Source: Bradyrhizobium viridifuturi (GTDB taxonomy: Bacteria; Pseudomonadota; Alphaproteobacteria; Rhizobiales; Xanthobacteraceae). From it: a stretch of 55,955 bases of DNA. A program made the translations under genes and the position numbers. Below are positions 8,314 through 15,918 of this stretch, one piece after another (within the stretch, counting starts at the first letter, position 1; every line of letters starts with the position of its first letter). The stretch is from assembly GCF_001238275.1 (NCBI RefSeq), contig NZ_LGTB01000054.1:1-55955 (forward strand). Reading direction: 5' to 3'. The notes under the pieces are model-generated. The model had not been told where the DNA came from, made no database searches, and saw only the letters and a program-made list of their open reading frames with translations.

Positions 8314-8985
8314 ATGAAATCCGCGATTATTTTCGACTGGAATGGCACGCTGCTCGATGATGCCAACGCGGTGCTGCAAACCATCAATACAATTTTAAGC
8401 CGCTTCGGTCGCGCAGCTGTGGATATGCACAAGCTTCGAGAGAAGTTCGAACTTCCTCCTTCGGTTCTTTTCCGCAACCTGGACATGTCGAAAGATGAAA
8501 TCGAAGTCGTACAGAGCAACGACAACGCCATTTTTCACGACACTTATGAGTTCCTGGCGCGCAACGCGGCCTTACGTAAAGGGGCTCGAAATGTTTTGCT
8601 CGCCGCTGATCAGCGAGCCATCCAAACCGTCATTGTCAGCAACCACATTGTTGGACCAATTCGCACACAATTGCGAAGACTTGGGATCAAGACTCACGTC
8701 ACCGACATCTTGGCATTTGATAGCCGCGCAACTCAGTTTAGGAGCATGAGCAAGCAAGAACGGCTGCGCTTGTATATGCAGGCTAATGATCTATCCCCAG
8801 AAAGAACTGTCATCGTGGGCGATATGCCAGTTGAGACCGAGATTGCCCGCAATCTTGGCCTTATCAACGTATCAATCGTGGGTGGATATGTTTCCGAAGG
8901 GCGCTTACGCGCGGCAGGGCCCGACTACATGATTTATGATCATCATGAATTATTACCAATCTTACGGAAGCATTGCCTTTTTTAG
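8314..8985 (+). CDS. HAD-superfamily hydrolase (phosphoglycolate phosphatase-like)
   Basis: The 223-residue product has HAD motif I as FDWNGTLLDD (residues 7-16, nucleophile Asp8), motif II in VIVSN, a Lys near MSKQERL for motif III, and motif IV as VIVGDMPVE. Length and cap placement fit a small phosphatase with an alpha-helical cap, acting on a small phosphorylated substrate in the cytoplasm. The residue two after the nucleophile is Asn rather than the usual acid/base Asp. It lies behind a sigma-54 promoter with a NifA-type site, and a dioxygenase gene with its own sigma-54 promoter follows 255 bp later. Substrate unknown; symbiotic expression is inferred from the promoter. No strong ribosome site precedes the ATG. 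Confidence 0.75.
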   Translation: MKSAIIFDWNGTLLDDANAVLQTINTILSRFGRAAVDMHKLREKFELPPSVLFRNLDMSKDEIEVVQSNDNAIFHDTYEFLARNAALRKGARNVLLAADQRAIQTVIVSNHIVGPIRTQLRRLGIKTHVTDILAFDSRATQFRSMSKQERLRLYMQANDLSPERTVIVGDMPVETEIARNLGLINVSIVGGYVSEGRLRAAGPDYMIYDHHELLPILRKHCLF

Positions 8986-9173
8986 GGCAGTTGAGTGATC
9001 GAAATAACATAACTGAATGTCTTCCGTCGGCTGCCGCTCTCTTTGCACCATATTCGGTGGGTGAGGTCGACGATCGAGCTTCTTTGTCGCTCGGTCGAAT
9101 CATCGGTTGGTCCGATAACTCGCGCCAAATAGCGCAATTCGTTGCCATGGGGACTACATGTTCTTCTTTCGCC

Positions 9174-9188
9174 TGGCACGTTGCTTGC
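9174..9188 (+). promoter_or_regulatory. Sigma-54 (RpoN) promoter upstream of the TauD-like gene
   Basis: TGGCAC (9174-9179), GTTGC, TTGC (9185-9188) again matches the -24/-12 consensus exactly, with the correct 10-bp spacing between GG and GC. It ends 52 bp before the dioxygenase start at 9241, so the ATG at 9142 lies upstream of the promoter and cannot be the start for this transcript. I found no perfect TGT-N10-ACA site in the 150 bp upstream. Confidence 0.75.
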
Positions 9189-9240
9189 TGAAGATCATCC
9201 GCCTCGAAAAGCAGAAACTTCAAGGCCTTGGAAAAACAAC

Positions 9241-10149
9241 ATGAGCACAACGGCTTTGATCGGTGACGTCATTCCGGGCGCCGATGTTCTGAAACGTGCA
9301 GCGCGCATCGGTGCCGAAGTCAAAAATATCGAGCTATCGGGCGATCTACCGGACCGCACGATCGCTGCGATCAACAGCTTGCTTCTCGAGCACAAGGTGA
9401 TCTTCTTCCGCAACCAACGACATCTCAATGACGTTGAACAGGAGCGCTTTGCTGCTCGTCTTGGAAAGCTAACGCCGCATCCGATGCTCGGCGCCGCCAA
9501 GGGGACGGCCTCGCTCCTTGAGCTGGACTCCACTCGCGGCGGCGGTCGCGCCGATGTTTGGCATGCGGATGGGACCTTCGCCGATGCCTATCCCAAGATT
9601 TTAGTCCTGCGGGCCGTAGCAATGCCAGCTTTCGGAGGCGACACCGTGTGGTCGAACACAGCTTCCGCGTATCTCGATCTGCCGCCGCCGCTACAACGGC
9701 TTGCCGAGGAGCTATGGGCCGTTCACAGCAACGTTTTCGATTACGCCGGGATCGCGCGTGTGCGCGAGGTGGACAAGAAACACTTCGACGAGGTATTCAC
9801 CAGAACGGTTTTTGAGACCGAGCATCCCGTCGTGCGCGTCCACCCCGAAACAGGCGAGCGGACGCTAGTGCTCGGCGCTTTGGTGAAGCACTTTGTTGGG
9901 ATCTCCAAATACGACGGACAAAAGCTCTTCGATCTGTTCCAGTCTCATATCACCGCGCCCGAAAACACTGTGCGCTGGAACTGGTTAGTGGGCGATATCG
10001 CGATATGGGATAACCGCGCAACGCAGCATTACGCCGTCAACGATTACGGGGACGGGCATCGCGTCGTACGTCGGGCTACAATCGAGGGCGACGTGCCTAT
10101 CAGCGTCGACGGCCGGAGCAGTGTACCGCGCTTGAGGGTGACCGAATAA
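9241..10149 (+). CDS. TauD/TfdA-family Fe(II)/2-oxoglutarate dioxygenase
   Basis: The 302-residue protein has the facial-triad motif WHADGTF (His108, Asp110), the distal His in RATQHYAVNDYG (His263) and the 2-oxoglutarate-binding Arg about 14 residues later (RVVRR). These are the residues of TauD-type oxygenases, which hydroxylate or desaturate small organic acids using O2 and 2-oxoglutarate. I start at 9241 (MSTTALIGDV), because a sigma-54 promoter at 9174-9188 lies just upstream; the frame is open to 9142, but that part would not be transcribed from it. Its partner is the HAD gene. Taurine use is not implied, because no tau transporter is present; the substrate is unknown. Confidence 0.82.
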   Translation: MSTTALIGDVIPGADVLKRAARIGAEVKNIELSGDLPDRTIAAINSLLLEHKVIFFRNQRHLNDVEQERFAARLGKLTPHPMLGAAKGTASLLELDSTRGGGRADVWHADGTFADAYPKILVLRAVAMPAFGGDTVWSNTASAYLDLPPPLQRLAEELWAVHSNVFDYAGIARVREVDKKHFDEVFTRTVFETEHPVVRVHPETGERTLVLGALVKHFVGISKYDGQKLFDLFQSHITAPENTVRWNWLVGDIAIWDNRATQHYAVNDYGDGHRVVRRATIEGDVPISVDGRSSVPRLRVTE

Positions 10150-10344
10150 ATGCCCATCGACGCCAGGCGCTCTTGCGTCTGAAGACGGAGAAAGCCCGGG
10201 CAATCAGAGTTATTTCGGGGCAGACGCGGGAACACGCTTTCCGACGCGATATCTTAGCTCACGGGCCAAACCCGGCAGCGTCTCGGTTGATGCATCGTAC
10301 TGTTAGCTTTGACCGGCAGCTTCGAGAAGCCTCGAGCATCACTG

Positions 10345-10581
10345 TCATTCGCCGGCGACCGGTACGCGGCCGCCACGTTTCAATTTAGAAAATCCTCGAT
10401 CCGTGGCCATAAAGCGCGCCAACATGGGAGCGATGAGCTTAGTCGGTTCGACCACTTGACCACCTTCACGCGTAAGGGCTTCTGCATATGCAATGAGATC
10501 GCGATGCACGGCCGCCGGCAGCTCCGCGCTCACTTTGACCGGCTTGTCATCTGGAAGCTCTCCTATTTTGAGCTTTGGCAT
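10345..10581 (-). CDS. DUF2274 protein at the end of the trb operon
   Basis: A 78-residue hydrophilic protein (MPKLKIGELPDDKPVKVSAE) of the DUF2274 family, which regularly follows trbI on rhizobial ICEs and plasmids. Its role is unknown. I start at the ATG at 10581, 4 bp after the trbI stop, with AGAGGG as ribosome site; the frame is open further up, but inside trbI. It closes the conjugation operon. The 195 bp between it and the dioxygenase gene, which is convergent, hold no gene. Confidence 0.8.
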   Translation of the reverse strand: MPKLKIGELPDDKPVKVSAELPAAVHRDLIAYAEALTREGGQVVEPTKLIAPMLARFMATDRGFSKLKRGGRVPVAGE

Positions 10582-10585
10582 GTTG

Positions 10586-11791
10586 TCACCCTCTATACGG
10601 CGTAAGTATGAGGTCACGATTGACAAGAACACGAACCGGGAAACCAGGTCGTACGGTCAAAGTAGGCTGGATGTTGAGACTGCGTCGAACCACCTGCTGT
10701 CCGGTCTGGTTCAGTGAGTCCGAGCCGCCGTGTCGCAATGCCTGGATAATTGCGCTGTCGTTGCTGTTGGTGTCCGAACCGGCGCCCAGTTCAGTCCCCA
10801 CCGCCAGAAACGTCGAAAGCGCCGCAGCCTTGAACAACTCACCCCAGTGATTGTCGACCTCGTCTTCGAGGCCTGCATACCCTGCTGTGTCAGCGCCAGG
10901 CTGCCGCTCGAGAACGACGGAACGTCCATTTGGCATGATCAGCCGCGTCCAGACCAGCAGAACGCGGGACTGGCCGAAGGTGACTTGGCTATCGTATATA
11001 CCGATCAGACGCGCTCCCTGAGGCACTAACAAGAACCGACCGGTGGGCGTGTCGTATAAGTTTTCGGTGACCTGCGCGGTTACTTGGCCTGGAAGGTCTG
11101 ATCGAATCCCGGTGATTAGGGCTCCCGGAATGACCGTCCCAGCCTGCACGATATACGGTGAAGCTGGCTTGGTGATGCGGTCAGGGCTGACCGTACGACG
11201 GTCCGCAGAGGCGTTCACGAAGGCAAGCTTGCGGTCCTGGCCGTTCTGCGCAGATCCGTCATCGCCGCTGCTCGTTGAGTTCGGTGGCACGGCGCGGTCG
11301 CTTCCAACAGCCGGGGCGGCGGCTGGACGCACGTCTCGTCCATTGGTCGCGGCGAACAAATGGCTGATGCGGGCTGCCTCGGTCTCTTGATCTCGGCGCT
11401 GCTGGTCCGGATCGGCCCCGCTCGTCGGCAACGGACCTTGGGCGGCAAGGATCGGTCGACCGAGATCCCCGGGGAGCGGCGGACCAAGCTGTGGGACGGG
11501 TTGGCGCGGAACGCCAGCATAGTCCTTCGGCAGCGTCGTAATGCCGTCCGCAACATTGTGGTGGTCGGTACTGTAAAGCTCATCGGCCGTTTGATTACGG
11601 GAGCGATTGCTCTGTAGCGACCACAACACAGTTCCGCCGATGACGAGCAATGCAACGGCGCTTCCGCCGGCCAAGACCTTCCGCGACAACCGCGTGACGC
11701 GCGGATGCTCAGCTCTCAAGCGGAAGCTTTGGGACGGTTCGCCTTGTGTCGCCGGCGGAACTGCTTGCTCGTGATCGTTTCCATTGTTCAT
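10586..11791 (-). CDS. trbI: Conjugal transfer protein TrbI (VirB10-like)
   Basis: This 401-residue protein spans the periplasm in the mating-pair channel, linking inner and outer membrane complexes. It has a short cytoplasmic N-terminus, one membrane helix (residues about 38-56, LAGGSAVALLVIGGTVLWSL), a Pro-rich periplasmic region, and a C-terminal VirB10-type domain (YIVQAGTVIPGALITGIRSD at about residue 210, then GRFLLVPQGARLIGIYDS). Its start overlaps the trbG stop by 4 bp (ATGA), indicating translational coupling. Length is close to the family norm. Confidence 0.9.
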   Translation of the reverse strand: MNNGNDHEQAVPPATQGEPSQSFRLRAEHPRVTRLSRKVLAGGSAVALLVIGGTVLWSLQSNRSRNQTADELYSTDHHNVADGITTLPKDYAGVPRQPVPQLGPPLPGDLGRPILAAQGPLPTSGADPDQQRRDQETEAARISHLFAATNGRDVRPAAAPAVGSDRAVPPNSTSSGDDGSAQNGQDRKLAFVNASADRRTVSPDRITKPASPYIVQAGTVIPGALITGIRSDLPGQVTAQVTENLYDTPTGRFLLVPQGARLIGIYDSQVTFGQSRVLLVWTRLIMPNGRSVVLERQPGADTAGYAGLEDEVDNHWGELFKAAALSTFLAVGTELGAGSDTNSNDSAIIQALRHGGSDSLNQTGQQVVRRSLNIQPTLTVRPGFPVRVLVNRDLILTPYRG

Positions 11792-12822
11792 GACGACGGC
11801 CTCCCGTCGGTCCTGACAATACGGACCTTCTGCTGGTGCTCGCCGCCGAGCCGCAGCTCGGCGGCTGCAAAGAGTCGATCGACAATCAATACGTTGCCGT
11901 AAGCGCGATAGTTGACGAGTTCGGTCTTGCCATCTGGACCGATGACAAAGAGCGGAGGCATCTCGCCTTGCACGATGCCTTGCGGGAATTCGACATAGAC
12001 TTTGCGGCCATCGTCATATACGGCGAGCGGCCGCCAGGGAGGACTGTCCCCCTCGATAGCATAGCGGGAGATGCGCTGCGCCGGCCCCGGAAGAACGGGC
12101 TTCAGCGCAGCTGAACGCGACCGTTCGCGTACCGCCTCTGGATAGTACCAGGCAACAGACGGCATGTATGGTCGCTCGCGGGAGCGGAGTTCGATCAGGT
12201 AAGTGCGCCGGTCAGTATTGACCACTAGGTTGGTCTCAATCGAAGCTCGAGTCGGCTTGACCAGGATATGGACGCGCCGTGTGTCGCCGCTCCCGCTCTC
12301 GGTATCGCCCACGACCCAGCGTACGGTATCTCCGGCCGCGATCGGCCCTGCTCCCGTCAACTGTTCTCCTTCCTCGAGCGCGATATCCGTGATCTGCCCG
12401 GGCGCGGCGTAAACCTGATAGAGTGCGCCAGGACTGTAAGCGTAGATTTGCGCCGCGTTGAAATACCCACGTTTGCGCGGTTCGACCCTCGCTGCGCTGT
12501 TTGCCGTCTCAACCCGGCTCACGGGTTCGGGCTTTTCCTTCTCGGCCGATTTGCCGCCGAGAGTTGGCTTCCAGAGCGGTGGAACGTGAAGCGGCCGCGA
12601 GCTGTCGTCCAGTGCCACTGGAGCAACCGGCAGCGGCGGGACCTCCGCGTCATAGCTGATCTTTGGCGGCACGTAGGTCGCGCACCCGCCGAGCGCCGAC
12701 AAACAAAGCAAGAGCGCCGACAGGAGCGCTCGCTTTGAGGTCACAAACTCGGGCCGAGGCACATTGAGCTTGCTGTGCGGGAGGAAACGCTTCGAATGAA
12801 CGTCAGACGGCGTCTTGGTCAC
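11788..12822 (-). CDS. trbG: Conjugal transfer outer-membrane protein TrbG (VirB9-like)
   Basis: VirB9-family component of the outer-membrane core complex, 344 residues. I place the start at the GTG at 12822, which overlaps the trbF stop (GTGA) and has AAAGGAG upstream. The N-terminus then carries a lipoprotein signal (ALLLCLSALGGC) before ATYVPPKISYD. The C-terminal half contains the CagX/VirB9 pattern, with PGQITDIALEEGEQ and VRWVVGDTESG. It is followed by trbI with another 4-bp overlap. Confidence 0.88.
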   Translation of the reverse strand: MTKTPSDVHSKRFLPHSKLNVPRPEFVTSKRALLSALLLCLSALGGCATYVPPKISYDAEVPPLPVAPVALDDSSRPLHVPPLWKPTLGGKSAEKEKPEPVSRVETANSAARVEPRKRGYFNAAQIYAYSPGALYQVYAAPGQITDIALEEGEQLTGAGPIAAGDTVRWVVGDTESGSGDTRRVHILVKPTRASIETNLVVNTDRRTYLIELRSRERPYMPSVAWYYPEAVRERSRSAALKPVLPGPAQRISRYAIEGDSPPWRPLAVYDDGRKVYVEFPQGIVQGEMPPLFVIGPDGKTELVNYRAYGNVLIVDRLFAAAELRLGGEHQQKVRIVRTDGRPSS

Positions 12823-13502
12823 TGACTCAACTCCTTTGACCAGTTGATGGCGCGGACGTAGACGCCAAGGGGATTCTTGCGCAGGCGTTCGGCATCGCGC
12901 GGCGTTTCGATCACGATCGTAAGAATCGCGGTCCAACGCTCCGTCGAGCTCAACGATCCGTTGTCGTAGGTGCGCTGAGTCCATGCGACCCGGAAGCTTT
13001 CCGACGACGCACGAATGACGCTCGAGACGTCGACAGAAATTTGCGCCTTACCCAGCTTGGCAAAGGGGTCATTGTTGCGCGCATAGTCGTTCAGCGCAGC
13101 GGCGCCACGATCCGTCGTAAAATCATAGGCCCGGAGCCAGTTTTGGCGCAGAACGATGCCGTCGGCGGGCAGACCTCTAACATCTTCGATAAAGCGCGCC
13201 AGATCGTAAGCGATCTGAGCGTCGTTGGGTTGATAGTCGATGTTGGCCGGCGCAACCCTTTGTGTCTGGCCGAGTTGATCGACTTCGACCACCCAGGGCG
13301 TGATCGAGCCTTGGCCCGATTGCCAAACAAGGCTACCTGCGAGACCGGCTGATAACGTCAAGCAGCCGAACGCCATCAAGCGCCAGTTCTTGGCCTGCAC
13401 GCGGGCAGATCCAATGCGTTCGTCCCAAACTTGGGCTGCCTTTTGATAAGGCGTGATCGGTTCGGGCATGCGCCCGTAGTGAACTGATGGTCGTTTGAAC
13501 AT
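12819..13502 (-). CDS. trbF: Conjugal transfer protein TrbF (VirB8-like)
   Basis: A 227-residue VirB8-type inner-membrane assembly factor. One membrane helix near residues 43-60 (WRLMAFGCLTLSAGLAGSLV) is followed by a periplasmic NTF2-like domain with IAYDLARFIEDVRGLPADG and the C-terminal NPLGVYVRAINWSKEL. The ATG at 13502 follows AGGGGC. A gap of 93 bp separates it from trbL, the largest inside the trb run; downstream it overlaps trbG by 4 bp. Confidence 0.9.
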   Translation of the reverse strand: MFKRPSVHYGRMPEPITPYQKAAQVWDERIGSARVQAKNWRLMAFGCLTLSAGLAGSLVWQSGQGSITPWVVEVDQLGQTQRVAPANIDYQPNDAQIAYDLARFIEDVRGLPADGIVLRQNWLRAYDFTTDRGAAALNDYARNNDPFAKLGKAQISVDVSSVIRASSESFRVAWTQRTYDNGSLSSTERWTAILTIVIETPRDAERLRKNPLGVYVRAINWSKELSQ

Positions 13503-13595
13503 CGATGTTTGCCCCTGCGATCAAGTGATCGGTTTCAAGTCGTGCGAGGGAAGAATTTGAGGCGCTGCTCTGCGTTGGGGGTGCAGTGGTGCGTC

Positions 13596-14825
13596 TCAGC
13601 GCTCTCCTTCAGACAAATCGACGGAGGAGCCGCTGCCGCCGTGATCGCCTGAGCGAACCGCGTGGCCGGCTGCCGATGCGCCGTGCCGAATAGTCTCGGC
13701 ACGCTTCATGCGCCGCGCCCAATCGGGCTGACCTTCGGCCGAGGTGCTCGCGGCCTGTGCGCCGGCTTCCCCACTTCCGCCGAGCGCAGCCGCCGCACGA
13801 CGTAACGGACTCATGGCAGCCGAAGTGCCAGCCTCCGCTACGCCGGCAAGGCCGCCGCTGCGATAGGCGGCTGATACTCCGCTTATGACAGCGCCGCCAC
13901 CGCGCGCGGCGCCTGCAATCGCCCCACCAGCGAGGCCAGCGCCACCGGCAACAACACCTGCGCCTGCCGCAACAATGCCGCCGGCAGCAAGGCCTGTTCC
14001 AATCGCGGCGCCCGCGCCGAGCTGAGGTCCGCCCGACACCAGGCCGTTTGCGATACCCGGACCGAAGATACCAAGCCCCAGCAAGGAGAGCGCCGCGAGC
14101 ACCAGTGTCATCGCGTCTTCGATAGTTGGCTGATTGCCACCAAAGCCAGCGGTGAACTGCGAGAACAGGGTCGATCCAATGCCGACGATGACAGCCAGGA
14201 CCAGGACCTTGATCCCTGATGATATGACGTTGCCCAAAACCCGTTCCGCGGCAAAGGCGGTCTTGCCGAACAGGCCAAATGGAATGAGCACAAAGCCGGC
14301 TAGCGTGGTGAGCTTGAACTCGATCAGGGTGACGAAGAGCTGGATCGCCAGGATGAAGAAGGCGAGCAACACCACGACCCAGGCGAACAGGAGAACGACG
14401 ATCTGAACGAAATTCTCGAAAAAGCTGATGTAGCCCATCAAGCTGGAGATCGAATCCAGTAGCGGCCGCCCGGCGTCGAGTCCAACTTGGGCGATCTTTC
14501 CCGGCCGCAGGAAATCCGATGCAGACAGGCTTGCGCCCGATGCTTTCAGTCCAAGACCGGCAAAGCTCTCGAAGACGATGCGCGCCAAGCTGTTCCAGTT
14601 TCCGATGAGGTAGGCGAAGACCCCCACGAAGAGCGTCTTCTTGACGAGGCGCGCGATGATGTCTTCGTCCGGTCCCCAACTCCAGAACAACGCAGCGAGC
14701 GTGATGTCGATCGCAGCAAGGGTTGTTGCGAGATATCCGACATCGCTGCCGAGCAGCCCAAAACCGTTGTCGATATAGCGCGTGAACGTTTCCAGGAACT
14801 GGTCAATGATCCCCGTACCAGTCAT
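13596..14825 (-). CDS. trbL: Conjugal transfer protein TrbL (VirB6-like)
   Basis: Polytopic inner-membrane channel protein, 409 residues. About six to seven hydrophobic segments occupy the first 260 residues (for example VVLLFAWVVVLLAFFILAIQ), followed by a Gly/Ala-rich region and a hydrophilic C-terminal tail (GQPDWARRMKRAETIRHG) typical of TrbL. It starts with MTGTGIIDQFLETFTRYID and overlaps the trbK stop by 4 bp. Family members are usually 400-500 residues. Confidence 0.9.
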   Translation of the reverse strand: MTGTGIIDQFLETFTRYIDNGFGLLGSDVGYLATTLAAIDITLAALFWSWGPDEDIIARLVKKTLFVGVFAYLIGNWNSLARIVFESFAGLGLKASGASLSASDFLRPGKIAQVGLDAGRPLLDSISSLMGYISFFENFVQIVVLLFAWVVVLLAFFILAIQLFVTLIEFKLTTLAGFVLIPFGLFGKTAFAAERVLGNVISSGIKVLVLAVIVGIGSTLFSQFTAGFGGNQPTIEDAMTLVLAALSLLGLGIFGPGIANGLVSGGPQLGAGAAIGTGLAAGGIVAAGAGVVAGGAGLAGGAIAGAARGGGAVISGVSAAYRSGGLAGVAEAGTSAAMSPLRRAAAALGGSGEAGAQAASTSAEGQPDWARRMKRAETIRHGASAAGHAVRSGDHGGSGSSVDLSEGER

Positions 14826-15190
14826 GGCTTGTTCGCCTCAGGTGTCGCCAAGTTCGAATATCCCTGAGGGATCCGGCTTTGATCCTTTGAGACAGCTATC
14901 GAACTGGTTGAGCGATCGTGGCCGGAAGCTGCAGCGCTATCCTTCTTGCCAAAGAAACGACGCCGATTTTCGTCCCAGACGCGCTTACAATGCCGATAGC
15001 CCGCTGTTTCCTCCGGAGTGACACCGCGGCAGCGTGCGAGATCGGAGGCGGTTGCATCGGTCGTCTGCTCCGCCTTCGGTGCCGGCGGAGAATCGTCCCC
15101 GCCACGCAGCTGAATCGTGCAGGCCGCGACGGCCACCAGACCGATTGTCGTAAGCAGAGACAACGCCTTGAATGCCTTTACGTCGGTCAT
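14822..15190 (-). CDS. trbK: Entry-exclusion-type lipoprotein TrbK (TrbK-alt)
   Basis: A 122-residue protein beginning MTDVKAFKALSLLTTIGLVA, with a lipobox (VAVAAC), then a low-complexity region and the small conserved core CRGVTPEETAGYRHCKRVWD. In related systems the gene at this place encodes the entry-exclusion protein that blocks redundant transfer. The start is fixed by an ATGA overlap with the trbJ stop at 15190. The frame is open upstream of that, inside trbJ, and should not be used. Confidence 0.8.
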   Translation of the reverse strand: MTDVKAFKALSLLTTIGLVAVAACTIQLRGGDDSPPAPKAEQTTDATASDLARCRGVTPEETAGYRHCKRVWDENRRRFFGKKDSAAASGHDRSTSSIAVSKDQSRIPQGYSNLATPEANKP

Positions 15191-15918
15191 CAGTGAAACA
15201 TCTGCACGTTGGAGGATTGATAGCCCTGCCCCGGTGTCAGGAACCGCCGAAGCTGTTCTCGTCCTTGATCTTGGGCTGAGGCGCGCTGAGCCGCTTCGAG
15301 GCTCTGCGCCCTGCCCTGCGCCGCCGCCGCAGCCGTGAGATCGGCAAGTTGTTGGGCTTGTAGCGCGAGGATCTGGTTGCCGACCTGAGTCGCCTGCAGG
15401 GCGCCACTGGCGCTCTGGCTTGACGTTACGAGCGCTGACGTCTGGATTCGATTGGTGTCGAGGTTGCCAACAATGCCGGCCTGGACGCGAAGCGCGTCTT
15501 GCGTCGCAGCATAGGAATTCTGCCATCGCGATTGAGCGTTGGAGATCAGCAACTGGTTCGACTGGCTGCTGGTCGCTGGCGCGTAGCTTGTCGAGAAGGC
15601 ATGATCGATCTGCTGCACGTCGTAGGCGATGCGCTGGGCTTGGGCCAGTAATTGCTGGGTGCGCTGGATCGATGATTGCAATTGCTGCAGCGACGAATAC
15701 GGCAAGTTTGCCAGATTCCTTGCCTGATTGATCAGCATCTGCGCCTCGTTCTGCAACGAGGTGATCTGATTATTTATCTGCTGGAGCTCCCGCGCGGCCG
15801 TCAGAACATTCTGGACGTAGTTGGTTGGATCAAAGACGATCAGCGCCCGTGCGGGCAGCGTAACGCCAAGCAGCAACGCGAAGGCGGCCGTGGTCCCCAA
15901 TAGGCCAAGAGGTCTCAT
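15190..15918 (-). CDS. trbJ: Conjugal transfer protein TrbJ (VirB5-like)
   Basis: Exported minor-pilus (VirB5-type) protein, 242 residues. The signal peptide ends near ALLLGVTLPARA, followed by IVFDPTNYVQNVLTAARELQ and a long Gln/Ala-rich helical region, which is typical of the family. Overlaps of 4 bp with trbE upstream (ATGA) and 1 bp-scale with trbK downstream indicate coupled translation. Confidence 0.9.
   Translation of the reverse strand: MRPLGLLGTTAAFALLLGVTLPARALIVFDPTNYVQNVLTAARELQQINNQITSLQNEAQMLINQARNLANLPYSSLQQLQSSIQRTQQLLAQAQRIAYDVQQIDHAFSTSYAPATSSQSNQLLISNAQSRWQNSYAATQDALRVQAGIVGNLDTNRIQTSALVTSSQSASGALQATQVGNQILALQAQQLADLTAAAAAQGRAQSLEAAQRASAQDQGREQLRRFLTPGQGYQSSNVQMFH

Noticed and set aside
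13609..14679. 356-codon minus-strand frame inside trbL
   Set aside because: Out-of-frame shadow, full of Arg/Cys/Trp; trbL is certain in the other frame.
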